Of a DNA stretch of 64,000 nucleotides, positions 44,150 through 56,400 are shown piece after piece. The stretch comes from Tillandsia leiboldiana (lineage: Eukaryota > Streptophyta > Magnoliopsida > Poales > Bromeliaceae). The stretch lies in the NCBI GenBank assembly GCA_029204045.2, contig CM055067.1:24316838-24380837 (forward strand), in the 5' to 3' direction. The position numbers and the translations under genes are program-made. Under the pieces are notes generated by a model. The model saw only the letters and a program-made list of their open reading frames with translations, was not told the DNA's origin and made no database searches. Each line of letters starts with the position of its first letter. Positions within the stretch are counted from its first letter, which is position 1.

Positions 44150-46696
44150 TTATTTCAAGGAAAGCATTCCAATTGCTTTACGCAAATGAATAAAACGTTT
44201 TTGATCCAAAGGTTTTGTTAAAATGTCAGCTAATTGATCTTCAGTTGAAATATATGAAAGTAGAAGAGTATTTGATTCAACTAGCTCTCTAAGAAAATGA
44301 TATCTAAGTTCAATGTGTTTTGTTCTAGAGTGCAACACAGGGTTTTTGGAAATGTTTATAGCACTAGTGTTGTCACTAAGAATTGTTACCGAAGTTGCTG
44401 AAATCCGGAAGTCGCTCAACACACTTTTCATCCAAATGAGTTGGGTTGAACAGCTACCCCCTGAGATGTATTCCGCTTCGCTAGTCGAGAGTGCTATGCA
44501 ATTCTGCTTTTTACTGTGCCATGCAACAAGGCAATGGCCAAGATAGAAGCATGCACCACTCGTGCTTTTCCGATCATCCACTGATCCTGCCCAATCGGCA
44601 TCTGAGTATCCAACAATATCCAAACTCGTTCCCATAGGACACCAAATTCCGAAATTAATTGATCCTTTGATGTACCGGATGATCCTTTTCACCGCTTTCA
44701 GGTGAACCTCCTTTGGTGCTGATTGATATCTCGCGCAAATCCCAACACTAAAGGATATATCCGGGCGACTAGCCGTGAGGTAAAGTAGACTTCCAATCAT
44801 ACTTCGATACAGTTTCACGTCTACATTCTCACTATGTGATTCACTTCCAAGTCCCTTGTGGCTAGTTCCCATTGGAGTCGGAAAATCCTTCGAATTTTCT
44901 AAGTCAAACTTTTTAACCAACTCCATTGCATACTTGGATTGACACAAGTGAATACCTTCATCATTTTGTTTAATTTGCAATCCAAGAAAATAAGTCAATT
45001 CGCCCATCATGGACATCTCAAATTCGCTTTCCATGGTCTCCGCGAATTTAGAAGCATCATTATCTCTTGTTGCGCCAAATACAATGTCATCGACATATAT
45101 TTGTGCTACAATGAAATTATTTTGATAATGCTTCACAAAGAGAGTCCTGTCAGCTCCCCCTCGAGTATAGCCCTTTTCCAAAAGGTGCTTTGTTAACCTT
45201 TCGTACCATGCTCGCGGTGCTTGTTTCAGACCGTAAAGAGCCTTTTTCAAACGAAAAACATGGTTAGGTTGTTTATGATCTACAAAACCTTTCGGTTGAG
45301 CTACATAAACTTCCTCATTTAAAAACCCATTTAGAAATGCGCTCTTGACGTCCATTTGAAATAATTTGATTTTAAAATGACAAGCAATAGCAAACAATAT
45401 ACGAATGGACTCGAGTCTAGCTACAGGGGCGAAAGTTTCGTCAAAGTCTATACCTTCTACTTGAGAGTAGCCTTGAGCAACTAGTCGTGCCTTGTTCCTG
45501 ATGATAGTACCATCTTCATCTTTCTTGTTCTTGAAGATCCATTTGGTACCTATCACATTATGTTGCTTTGGAGGCTTCGTTAATTCCCAGACTTTGTTTC
45601 GCTCAAATTGATGGAGCTCTTCCTGCATTGCTTTAATCCAGTAGTCATCCTGAAGAGCTTCATCTATTGTCTTTGGTTCGATTAAAGATACGTAGCAAGC
45701 AAATCCGCAAACCAACTGCCTTCGAGTTCTAACTCCTTCTTGTGGATCTCCAATGATGTTCGATTCCGGATGATCCTTGGAGATTCGTAGCGTTTGTTGA
45801 AACGGAGTACTCGGAGGTACACGAGATGATTCCTGCACATCAGATAAACTAGAAGAACCATTAGATGCATCATTAATATTGGAAGTATTATTATGAGAAG
45901 ATGCACTAGCAGGAGAATCATCATCTAGAGAGATATCGAGGGTAGATTTTTCAGATTCAAAATGAGAAGCTTCATCTACTTTAACATTTATAGATTCTAC
46001 GATCGTCTTAGATTCAATGTTAAATACTCGATATGCTCTGCTATTCGTAGAATAACCCAAAAAGATCCCTTCATCACTTCGAGAGTCGAACTTTCCAAGA
46101 TTTTCACGGTCACGTAAAATGTAACACCGACTCCCGAAGATGCGAAAATATTTGATGTTGGGTTTTCTACCGCACCATAGTTCATATGGTGTATTTAACG
46201 TTCCCGGGCGCAAATAAACTCGATTAATTACATAGATTGCAGTGTTCACAGCTTCAGCCCAAAAATGTAGTGGTAAATTCCGGCTGTGAAGCATAACACG
46301 TGCCATCTCTTGAACAACCCTGTTTTTGCGCTCGACAACACCATTCTGTTGAGGTGTATAGGGTGCTGAGAATTCATGCTTAATACCGTTTGAAGTGCAA
46401 AAGTCAATGAATTTGGAGTTAACGAATTCTCCACCTCTATCACTCCTAACACGAATGATCTTTTCATTCTTTTCAATCATAATACGATGGCAAATCTCGT
46501 GAAAAGAATCAAAAGTATCAGCTTTCTCTTTTAAAAATGCTACCCAAGAATACCGAGAGAAATCATCAACCAATAAGAAAATATACCATTTACCTCCCAA
46601 AGATGGTTGACGGGTTGGCCAAAAGAAAGAAAAATAGTCTACATAAACTATACAACATTTAATCGTAGAGCGATTAAAGACAAGGAAGGATTTCAC
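44150..46696 (-). CDS. pol: Element G pol: integrase core, RT, RNase H (N-terminally truncated)
   Basis: An 848-codon uninterrupted frame. Integrase core: LVDDFSRYSW (first Asp), RSDRGGEF (second Asp) and NGVVERKNR (Glu), then the GYSTNSRAYRVFN patch found in SIRE. RT: KWIFKNKKDEDG, FAPVARLESIR, DVKSAFLNG and the catalytic YVDD, then LYGLKQAPRAWY earlier in the fold. RNase H: DADWAGSVDDRKSTSG, ALSTSEAEY and the terminal DILTKPL. The Met at 46696 is only the first in frame. Upstream the HHCC finger and the aspartic protease are missing: gag-frame sequence stops just short of the integrase core in another frame, so roughly the protease plus finger has been deleted. The enzyme could not be processed normally. 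Confidence 0.93.
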   Translation of the reverse strand: MKSFLVFNRSTIKCCIVYVDYFSFFWPTRQPSLGGKWYIFLLVDDFSRYSWVAFLKEKADTFDSFHEICHRIMIEKNEKIIRVRSDRGGEFVNSKFIDFCTSNGIKHEFSAPYTPQQNGVVERKNRVVQEMARVMLHSRNLPLHFWAEAVNTAIYVINRVYLRPGTLNTPYELWCGRKPNIKYFRIFGSRCYILRDRENLGKFDSRSDEGIFLGYSTNSRAYRVFNIESKTIVESINVKVDEASHFESEKSTLDISLDDDSPASASSHNNTSNINDASNGSSSLSDVQESSRVPPSTPFQQTLRISKDHPESNIIGDPQEGVRTRRQLVCGFACYVSLIEPKTIDEALQDDYWIKAMQEELHQFERNKVWELTKPPKQHNVIGTKWIFKNKKDEDGTIIRNKARLVAQGYSQVEGIDFDETFAPVARLESIRILFAIACHFKIKLFQMDVKSAFLNGFLNEEVYVAQPKGFVDHKQPNHVFRLKKALYGLKQAPRAWYERLTKHLLEKGYTRGGADRTLFVKHYQNNFIVAQIYVDDIVFGATRDNDASKFAETMESEFEMSMMGELTYFLGLQIKQNDEGIHLCQSKYAMELVKKFDLENSKDFPTPMGTSHKGLGSESHSENVDVKLYRSMIGSLLYLTASRPDISFSVGICARYQSAPKEVHLKAVKRIIRYIKGSINFGIWCPMGTSLDIVGYSDADWAGSVDDRKSTSGACFYLGHCLVAWHSKKQNCIALSTSEAEYISGGSCSTQLIWMKSVLSDFRISATSVTILSDNTSAINISKNPVLHSRTKHIELRYHFLRELVESNTLLLSYISTEDQLADILTKPLDQKRFIHLRKAIGMLSLK

Positions 46697-48695
46697 CTTT
46701 GCATACCCAAACCTTTTGAGTTTTGGAGTATGTTGGCAATGGTTGAGAAATTTTCCTTGATGAAGACGTTTTGTATGATTGATCTTTTTCTTTTGTCATC
46801 GTCTTGTTTGAAGTACTACCAATGTTCTTTTCTTTTGAAAAATCCTTCTTTGAATTCCGGGGAGTGAACTTATTGGTAGCAGTTGCAAGATGTGGTTGAT
46901 TTGATCTTTGAGCTCCAATCTTGCAATTTCTTTCAATGTGCCCTGCAAAATTACAACGAAAACATACCTTTGTGCTTGACGATTCCGAAGAGGATGAAGT
47001 AGGCTTGTTGTCGTTGGTTGTCGTGAATTCCGGTGTCGGGGGAGGAGATACCGACTGAGGCACAAAGACTGTCCCACTCGAACTTGGACTGTTTTCAGTT
47101 CGAGTGTATCCGAGGCCGAACTTGTTTGTTTGACCAAGACCAAGAAGTTTATCCAACTTACTCCTTCCAGAAGAAAATTGTTGTAAGTCATCCTTGAGTT
47201 GGAAAATGGTCTCTGTCATTTCCAATTTTTCCCGTCGGGCCTCGCCGTAGAGCTTCAAGAAGTAATTCGCTTTGTTCACCATATCTATATAATTCTTCTC
47301 GAGTTGCTCATTGGACTCTTGAAGGGAAACATTTGCTTTTATCAGATTATCCCTTTCCACTTCAAGATCGGTCGAGAGAGAAGTTACCCTTTTTACTTCT
47401 TCTTCGAGATCCTGCAATCTCCCTCTCAACCCCTTGTTTTGCTTAGCCGGTTTCTTTGAATCCCGTAAAAGTCTGTGGTAGGCTAAAGCAAAATCTTCAC
47501 CTTCTGAATCATCCGATTCATTGTCCGTTGCATTCTTTTCAACAGTGGAGTTGGACAATGACTCGGATGTACTTGCCATTAAGCACATGAATGGTGAAGA
47601 TGTGGACGCGTGGAATGCCGTTGCGCTTTCTTCTTCATCACTTGAGGATGACTCATTTGACGTTGAGTTGTCATCCCAAGTGACGGCTTGCATCACTTTC
47701 TTCTTCGACGGATTCTTAGTTGGACACTCCGTTGAGATATGGCCGTATCCTCGGCACTTGAAGCATTGGACTTGTCCCTCTGAACTTTTCTTATCCTTTG
47801 AGAAGTTCTCTTGCTTTCTTGACTTGTAACTTGAAGTACCCTTGCCTTTCTTCGACTTTCCGAAGGATGGAGATTTACTTGAATTACCCCTTCGAAAGTT
47901 GCGGCGAAACTTCCTTGTCAAGAGAGCGAGTTGCTTCTCAAAGTCCTCCATAAAAAGGTTCTCGTCATCGTCCGAGGAGGATGTATCCGCGTCTTCTTCC
48001 TTAGTTGTTTTCAATGCATAACCTGAAGACTTAGAAGAGGATGCTTTTCCAGAAGAATAGTTAGTAGTAAATGTCATTTCATAAGTTTGTAATGAACCAA
48101 CTAATTCTTCTACACGTATTTCGTCCGGGTGTTTAATAGCTTCAATGGCTGTAACCTTTGGGCGAAATCATTCAGGAAGAGTTCTTAAGATCTTTCTTAC
48201 AACCTTAAATTCTGGAATCTTCTCTCCCAGGTTAGCACATGAATTTACGATATCTTGCAATCGTGTATAGTAGTCCGTGAAAGATTCATTTTCTGCCATA
48301 AAAATGGAGTCAAATCTGCTCATAAGCATTTGCAGCTTTTGAATCTTCACGAGGTTAGTTCCCTCATGTGTAACCTGAAGAACATCCCAGATTTCTTTCG
48401 CAGTCTCACATGCCCAGATGCGAGAGAATTCAGTTTGAGATAAGGCATTAAAAATAGCATTAATTCCCTTGCCATTGTAAGAAGATGAGTCTAACTCTTC
48501 CTTGGTCCATTTCGACCTAGGTTTTAAGGTGCGAACATCAGAAATAATCTCAGTTGGATTAGACCATCCTAATTCAATTGATTGCCACACCCTTTCGTCG
48601 ATGGAAATTAAAAAGGCTTTCATCCGTACTTTCCAGTACGCATAATTTGTTCCATCAAAGAAAGGGGGTCGATTGATGTTTCCACCTTCAACCAT
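46674..48695 (-). pseudogene. gag: Element G Gag, interrupted by one stop
   Basis: Codons from 48695 open with a copia Gag N-terminus (INRPPFFDGTNYAYWK, then VWD/LQVTHEGT and LQMLMSRFD). A TGA at 48168-48170 ends this after LRTLPE; the same frame goes on as FRPKVTAIEAIK, where relatives have Arg at the stop. This fits a CGA to TGA change. The second part (from 48077) has a basic region, zinc knuckle CFKCRGYGHISTEC, a long E/L/N-rich segment likely to be coiled coil, and a second knuckle CFRCNFAGHIERNC. The frame ends at 46674, before any protease DSG motif. The whole spans about 673 codons, in line with the large Gag of SIRE. Confidence 0.88.
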
Positions 48696-48714
48696 TGTTT
48701 ACAACCCTATTCCC

Positions 48715-48726
48715 GCTCTGATACCA
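48715..48726 (-). promoter_or_regulatory. Primer-binding site of element G (tRNA-iMet)
   Basis: Minus-strand TGGTATCAGAGC, 2 nt from the 5' LTR edge at 48729. Confidence 0.9.
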
Positions 48727-48728
48727 CT

Positions 48729-50082
48729 TGTTGGGTTATATGAAATATAGATCTAAATAGGGGAAAAAACACCTAGAGGGGGGTGAATAGGTGTAAACAA
48801 TAAACACTCAAAAAATCATTGCGCAATAAAACCCAATGCGGAAATAAAAATGAACACGCAAGATTTTTACGTGGAAAAACTCCAAACCGGAGTAAAAAAA
48901 CCACGGGACCGATAACACGGCGAAATCCACTAGAATTAAAACACGTACAAGGTGATTTACCGTACACACTTACGACTCAACCTTTTCCATACGCTCCTAG
49001 AGGATCTTCTCCGCTCGTTCCGCAACGCGTCTCGAATCCACGATCTGCGTCCAACGCCGAATCCACGGCGTCCAACGTCGAGTCCACGACGTCCGACCGA
49101 ATCCACGGTCTTCACCCAGTAGCACGCTTTGAATCCACGAACGTACCTCGCTCCGAATCCACGAGAGCGGTTGAACCTTGAATCCACAAGGACACGCGAG
49201 TCCACGCGCCGATTTTGGGGAAATCGTTGTTTTTGGGTGGTGATGATCCGCCGAATACTTAGATCAAAGATAGATAGGAAATACCATCTAAGTATTCATT
49301 AGTTTGATTCAACTCAAGATGTGAGTATGAAAACCTAGAATCAAACTAATCAATATAGATGAAGAAACATAGAGTAATATCTAATGATTTCCTTTCTTCT
49401 CTATATGTGGATCTTAGGCCGTATAGAATGATATTTGAATATGACGGCTCTATGTGGATTATCTGGATTTGCCCTAGAAAAATGAATCATAGGGTCTATT
49501 TATAGGTTAGAAACCCTAGGAAGGAGATAAGAATCAAAAACCTACCATTTCTGGAATTTTTACGGACGGCGATCCGGATCGGATTTGGGCGATCCGGATT
49601 GCAGTAGCAAGAAAGACGGTTTCCAGAAAAACGATGGCTCGGGATCCGGATCGAAATGGCTGATCCGGATCGTTCATACAGTTTCACCAAACATCAACGT
49701 TCGGGATCCGGATTGCAAATCCTGATCCGGATCGTGCAAGTAAACAGGTAAAACTAGTGTTCGGGATCCGGATCATGGGATGCTGCGATCCGGATTGAAC
49801 CAGTGTATGAACGAACACCCTTCGGGATCCGGATTGGAATATCTGATCCGGATCCTGAACATGTCCCATGTCCAGTTTTTGATTTTTTTGCAATGAAAAA
49901 ATTCTTCCAGGTGTTTCTACACTACAAGAAGTATTCGGATCACCAAAAATCTTTAGTTAAACATACCTGATCCTTTTGAATTCTTCTTTCTTGAGATTGA
50001 CTTAAATGATCCAACCTTCTTCACCTTCAATCTTCAAGACTTGAACCTTTCACGAAATTACGCCAACTCAAATTCCGTAACA
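48729..50082 (-). repeat. Element G 5' LTR (1354 bp)
   Basis: Same length as the 3' LTR and nearly identical. Carries the GATCCGGATC array (about 49571-49854) and TATA (49497-49504). Confidence 0.95.
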
Positions 50083-51811
50083 CAAGGTTACACTTTTATT
50101 CGAAAATATCCAAGTACATACAATTCTGTTGGAACAGTCCCAAAGATGCGGATTTTTCACCTGTAGCAAGAACTCAGAAAAATCCAACATAAACACTGTC
50201 GCGATCGGCGCGTCGAGACCTTCGAAACGGGTACCTGCACGTCCAATTCCGAGCCCCGTAGGCCGAGTTACAATTTCCACAACACAGGGTGCGCAAAACC
50301 TCGCAGCAACACAACTGTAATACTCTGCAAAGTAAAGGGGGAAGAAGTATACCTTCGAGCAAGCCTCAGAAAATTCTACAAAAAATATGACGGTAATCCT
50401 TGCGACGCGTAGATCCAAAAAGTATATAGGCACGTCTCCATCCAATGCCTGAGCGCGGAGATAAAAATCCAGCAAGATGTCGCTGTCCAGAAATTCCATC
50501 AGCGGCAAAGGGGATTAAAACCGTACCCGTAACCCCAAACAAAGCTCAAATATGAGAAAAGTAGACAATACAAGAATCATAGATCTACCTCTCTTGAATC
50601 CAACGCCGCGAGAATCGTCCAAAAACACTGTCGGGGTAGCTCTGTGGACCTCTCAGACCAAAATGCGACGATAACGGGCCTTCGATGAAGGAACGTCGCT
50701 CTGCGCTACGATGCCGAAGTCGTCGACGCCGCGGCCTCCAAAAAATCCAGGCCTTCTCCACGAGGTGCACAGCGAGGAGATCAAAAACTTTGGTGAAGGG
50801 TGCACTGGCCGAAGAGCTCGGGAAAAAGCTCTACTCGGTGAGCAAAAGGGCCTATTTATAGGCTCAACACGAAAAATCCGAAATTGGGCTTTTGGGCCGT
50901 ATTTCCGGGCGCCCGCTTGATTCGGGCTGCTACAATGTTGGGCCCGGCCCAACACTGTTCACGCCCGAATCACTCAGGAGCCGCCACGTCATCATCCGAA
51001 CAGCGGACAGCCGTGCGGGGCCATCCGCTGCTCGACACGTGGAGCACTAAGGCGTCGACACGTGGAACACACTCGTCAACGGTCGCTGCCACGCCCACGT
51101 GCGCGCGCTGCCAGCGCCACCTGCGCCCCCTGCCAGGCACGCGTCCCGAGGCAGCCACCCCCGCTCCGTGGACCGCGCGCATGTGGACCAGCCAACTAGT
51201 GGCCGCCACGTGTCCACCCTCCGGTCTACCGTACTCCCGCTCATTTTCCCCGTGGACCGCGCCTGCAACACCAACAAATCACGAGCTGCCACGTGTCCTG
51301 CCCCCCAGTGCACGCCGGCCCGTGGACCGCGCGCCCGCGCGCCTGCCCACGATCTCTCCGCCGCCTGCCCGAGGCCGCGCCGCCAGGCTCCGCCGCTGCC
51401 CGCCGCCGCCGACGCTGCCCTCGGCCGCCGAAACAGTAAAAGCTGCCTCGAAATCCGTGCCGGGTCATCCGGGCTCCGAAAAATACAAGTAGTCCATTTT
51501 CAACATTTTCGCGCACTGAATCCAAATCCGCTGTCCGTTCTGCCAAATTCCAACTCTAAAACTTGCCGAAGGCATCCGGAAAGGTGTTCTTTTGTCCAAA
51601 CTTTGCGCTGAGCCCAATTTTAATATCCATTGCGCGCGAAACCACTTCAAAACATTCGACGAGGTCATCTGACTACTCTCGTGATCCATTAAACCCACTG
51701 AGTCCATCACTAGTGTCCAATTGGTGCACAAACGCCACTGACACGCCACATAGGCCTCCAGGAGCTGCTGGTCAACCAGTAATCCATAAGTGGGAATTTC
51801 GGGTCCTCACA
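50083..51811 (-). mobile_element. Solo LTR B'', part 3 (5' end in element sense)
   Basis: Last part of B'', ending at 51811; element sense starts TGTGAGGACCCG. Right flank TTACT (51812-51816) against left flank TTGCT (19339-19343): a TSD with one G to A change, since the intact site in LTR1 reads TTGCT. TATA at 50853-50860 (minus), with GC-rich ACGTG-containing repeats upstream in element sense (50950-51440). Without C and G the LTR is about 3.9 kb, like B' (3.84 kb). Open frames in the GC-rich part are artefacts. Confidence 0.85.
50853..50860 (-). promoter_or_regulatory. TATA box of solo LTR B''
   Basis: Minus-strand GCCTATAAATAGG, aligned with 29201-29208 (B') and 54193-54200 (B copy 2). 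Confidence 0.6.
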
Positions 51812-52176
51812 TTACTGTTCCGGCTTAGCTTGCGCTGAGACAGCTGATCGAGGTGAGGACGCGGCCGATTAGTTCCTTACCAGCATTGAGAGTCAGAGGT
51901 AGATGTACCCTGTATGGTTTTGAGTCCACTTTTGTACTGGACAGTCTGTGAGATTTGTACGTTTTTACTTGTGAGGATGAGAGGCTTTGTATTGAGGATT
52001 ATTATTTATATATCAGATGTTAAGTTGATTTCTGTAGCTATTAGTTCTTTTCAGCTCTGATTCTTGTTAGCTATAGATCTCTTGCAGGGTAGACGCTTCA
52101 TCTGTGCGGCAGTTTCCGTACAGATGGCGGATCTGTTGGCGAGCCCGGGTCGCAGTTTCGACCCCGGGGCGTGACA
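51812..52176 (+). mobile_element. Element A, LTR2, last part
   Basis: Resumes A-LTR2 from GTTCCGGCTTAGC, which is contiguous with 19343 when B'' is removed (compare 9203 onward in LTR1). U5 stem-loop: CATCTGTGCGG (52099-52109) with CCGTACAGATG (52116-52126), then GGCGGATCTG (52126-52135). Ends CCCCGGGGCGTGACA at 52176. Confidence 0.9.
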
Positions 52177-53418
52177 GATTAGGGTGGTATCAGAGCCTAG
52201 GAATATAGGTTGTTGAGGACTTAGTGACCCTAGGCTAGTGGTTGGACAGTAGGATGACTGTCGTGAGAGACGTGACTTTAGCGAGAGTCCTGATTGAGTT
52301 TGTACCTCCCCCGAGGGATTGGGGCGAGTGATTTTACATGTTTATTCTCTAAAGTGATTATGTTGGCTGCAGACAACATAATGCTTTAGAATGGTTAACA
52401 TGTTTTAGACTTTCGCTTGATTGGGTCGAGAGTGTTTATGGTTCTGTTGGTTGGTTTGTGGCAGTTGTCCTTGTTGCCTCTGAGATGCCGTGCAGCGGCG
52501 AGGGCGTGTTTGACCTTGGATGAGGAGCCCGAACAGCGAGAGGCTGAATGGACAGAGCAGAGTGAGGTCTGAGAGTTACGGGCCCAGATAGCCAGATGTT
52601 TAGGCGATGCGGCGCCAGGAAGAGAGCATGGAGCGCGTGATGCGCAGGTGTGAGCAGAGAGCATCCCCCGGGGTATCGCCAGTAGTACTCCCGGCCACGA
52701 CATCGTCGACTTCGACCTGTTTCGCACTGCGAGTAGTGCAGGAGCAGCGAGAGTTGTTGATCTGATGTTGTACATCAACCAGTTCCATTCCCCGCAACTT
52801 TCGGGGCAGAGTTCGGAGCCTTGGGAGGCCGGGAACTGGATTGCTGCTATGGAAAAGTTGGCTGAGGACTTGTTCACCCAGGAGAAGCATCAGGTGCACT
52901 TGGTTGCGCACCCTTGGATTTGGACGCCGCGAGTTGGTGGCGTCGAGTTCGTCCCGTTGGACCACCGGGAGCGCAGTCGATGACCCGGAGCGAGTTTCTG
53001 CGACGGTTGAGCAGTGTGCCCCGTGTCGCCCAGGATGAGGCCCAGGAGGTTGATCATGTTGAGAGGGGACTGCATCGGGGTGTCTATCACTTGGTGTATT
53101 TTCGGCGAGCGCCGACTTCAGATGCAGCGATTGTGCATGCTCGATGGATCGACCGAGGATTAGTGATCTTGTCCGAGAGGGATGGAGAGCGAGGGACTAG
53201 CTCCGGAGAGAGACGTCCAGTATCGCCTGATTTCGGGATAGTCGAGTGGATCGAGGTTGCCATGATTCTAGTCTCTGGGTCATGGGTCTCAGAGGAGATA
53301 GAGGGCGCCAGGATAGTGGATCGCGTCCTACCGGATGTGGTTTTCCTTATGGTCGTCAGAGTTAGAGCATGTCGATGCCGACACCGCTTGTGCATGTTTG
53401 GTAGAGCAGGGGTAGCTT
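52177..53418 (+). mobile_element. Element A internal region, second copy (truncated)
   Basis: Follows LTR2 with a second PBS (52185-52196) and matches 12871-14116 almost base for base, including the decayed gag (about 52750-53418) and its breaks. The match stops near 53418 (GGGGTAGCTTC), and unrelated sequence follows. This makes a tandem LTR-internal-LTR-internal array rather than two independent insertions. Confidence 0.85.
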
Positions 53419-56400
53419 CCGGTGAATCCACTGTGTAGAACACCTAGTGTTGGTGTGTCTGGCTCATAGTGCATCAAAGGGATGCCACAAATGGACCCTG
53501 AGAGTTATCTCTTGCTGATTTGGCCTTCGGCTGCATTTGCCGAATTTTATAAAAGGTTTTGGGCCAAATAGAGGTTGGATTTGGATTCAGCGCGGAAAAA
53601 CGCTTGAAAACGGCTATTTGCTTGTTAAATTCGGAGTCCGAATGACCAAAAGCGGGCTTCCGGAAGTTTTCGGGGAATTTTGGTGCATGGGGGGGAGACC
53701 GTGGACCGTCCTGAGCCACTTGGCGTCCTGTCATTGGCCGGCTCACGCAGCTCGGTCCACGGGGAGGCGCGGCGGGTGCATAGACCGCGGGGCGGGACGC
53801 GTGGCGTGCCCGGAATGGCCGGCGCACGCGGCGCGGACCAAGGAGTTTGCGCGACCTCGGTGGACCGGGTGCAGGGACACGTGGCAGCCTGACATTGGCT
53901 GGCTCACGAAGGCGCGGTCCACGGGTACACGGAGGGGCGCCTCGGGAGCGTGCGCGCACAGTCGCCAGGCAGTGCTGTCAGCCGCGCTCGAGTGCGTACC
54001 TACCCCCGCTGACCGGGGGAGGCCACGCGGCCGAAGCCCAGCCACCCGCTCACGCTGTCCGCCGTTCGGGGACATGCGGCGGGCGCAGGGCGTTTCGGGC
54101 GCGTCGGACGGATGCGGTGCGACCCGGGGCGGCGGATTCAGGCGCCCGAACTGTGCGCCCGAATCCGGCCCATTAGCCTTATGGGCTGAGCCTATAAATA
54201 GGATTCCTTAGCTTTTTCAGGCTCTTTTGGATCTTTTTTCACAGTGAGTCCTACAGAGCTTTCCTTCCTCTCTCAGTGCACTGTCCATTGGAGGACTTTG
54301 AGGATTTTTGGAGGTCACCACTTCGGCTTTTTCTGCGACTCGGCGCACAGTGACGCTTCCACACCGGCGACCCGTTTCGTAGCATTTCAGCGCGCGGACT
54401 CCCCCGGCTTGCTTCGACCTCCGATTCAGGCGATTCTCACGCCGTTGGACTCATGACAGGTAGGGCTCCAACTCGTATGTTTTGAGCTTCCTCTTTTTTC
54501 ATGTTGATCTTGGAGTTTCCCAAGCTTCCTTTTGACCCATTTTTCCTCGCGGAGCTTTGGACAGCACTCGGGTGTTTTGGCGATATCTTCGCGCACAGGC
54601 GTCGGATCGAGGCGTGCCAATAGGCGTTTTTCATCTACACAGCGCAAGGAACACCATCGAATTTTCTGGGAATTTTCTGAGTATTTCCCAAAGGTGAAAA
54701 TCCCCATTTTCCCGAGTTCTTTGATACTGAATTCCTGTACAGAATTCTTTGGGGTGTTCCTCTTGCAGAATTTGTATCTTAGCGTAGGAAACTCGGATTT
54801 GAACCTACAGGTACTCGTTTCGACCGGCTCGTCGCGACGATCGCGGTGGTATTTTTCCTGGAATTTTTCGAGCAGAACTCGCAGGTGAAAAAGGCACAAC
54901 TTTGGACTATGGTGTTTTGGACAGATTGTGTTGGAGCATTGTAGGTTTAATTATGTATGTTCTTTTGGGGTATGTTGTGCAGTGTTGTGGTGATTGTTTG
55001 GATCGAGCATGGACTTCACTTTTGGGACCAGGATTTAGCATTCGAGGTGGGTGATCGTTGTGAACCTCTTAATTTGGGCTACCCACTAGGCTTATTGGAA
55101 TAATGCATGTATGAAAGGCTAAAATGCATATGTGGACAAATTAGCATGCTTGTGGGATTAAAATACATATGCGGATAAAATGCTTGTATGAGTTCATGAT
55201 TGCTATTTTAGTACTCGCCTTTGGATGAAATTTATCATCAGGAAATGTAGAATCATGCTAATAGGTATGCTTACTAGTACATTGTGATTATTATGCATGT
55301 GGCATAGGCAGGCATCGTTTGTGTTGGTACCTAGTGACTTATGTGATTACTAGTAACCTGGAATAGCATGCTTTGATAATTACTTGAACAACAGAACTTG
55401 TATTTAATTTACTATCATGAGGACTTTTGCATGCTTGTATGGTCACCTAGTTAGGCCACCTTTTTCTGCTACACTATCATACTGGAACTGACTTAGGAGA
55501 AACCATGTTTTTATTCTTTCTCCAGTTATCTAGTCTTAGGGGATAGTGCGCTCGGGTTCGAGCAGGGGCTGGGATAGTGTAGTCAGACATTTGGGATTTG
55601 GGACAGGCAGGCTGCGATGGCAGGGTATTGCGGCAACCGCGGATTTTGGGCGGTTGACCGGACAGTTGTTATTGCATCAGATCGGGGGAGAGGGTTTGGG
55701 CTTCTTTTAGTGGATGGTTCTTTTCCACTTAGATCAGTGTCATGATCCAGTCCTGCTGATTTATACTACTATGATACTTATTACTCAGGCACTTTACTCG
55801 TGTGGGTCGCTCCCCTCGAGTGCCACTCCGGAGTGTGCGATATACATACTTTGAGTCCTTGAGACTCCTATCCCTTATCGGTGTTATGCGTCGGCCAGCA
55901 TACCCGATTTGTCAGGCATAGCAGGCAGTACCAGTGTTTACTGGTGTATAGATTGGGTTTAGTCAGGTAGGCATTTATATTCTGATGCACACATTTAGCT
56001 ATTCTTTTAGCTTGGCATTTTAGAGGCATATAGTGGTAGCTTCTTCATCAGTAGTTATATTTATAGCTTACCACCTTTGTTTTATTTTTGCCTCTGGTAG
56101 TCCTTGTGGGCATGTCTGAGTTTGAGGTCTACCCACTTGGGGAGGCTACTGTTTTTATAGTAGTTCTCACCCCCCACTGTTTTCCCTTTTCTTTTTCCCT
56201 TTGTTTTGCAGAGTCATCTGCGGGAGTTGCGGGACCCTCCTCGGCGGATCGAGGTAAGAGGATCGCGGATTAGATAGCGGTCTACCTGGTCGCCAGTTTA
56301 GCTGTTTGATGTATCCCATGTACACTCAGATACTTGTACTTTTCATTTCTTTTGGGTCTGGCTTCGGCCAGCTGGTTGTATTTTGATTGGTGAGCTGGGA

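Larger units (their letters stand above)
39045..50082 (-). mobile_element. Element G: Ty1/copia, SIRE/Maximus type, with envelope-like ORF
   Basis: 11,038 bp in minus orientation with perfect TSD CAAGG (39040-39044, 50083-50087). 3' LTR 39045-40398 and 5' LTR 48729-50082, each 1354 bp with only about a dozen differences by eye, so the insertion is young. PBS 48715-48726; polypurine tract next to 40399. Order in minus sense: gag (48695-46674), integrase-RT-RNase H (46696-44150), then an envelope-like ORF (42657-41137) downstream of pol, the arrangement typical of SIRE. Breaks: one stop in gag, loss of protease and the integrase zinc finger, one stop in the envelope-like ORF. Confidence 0.95.
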
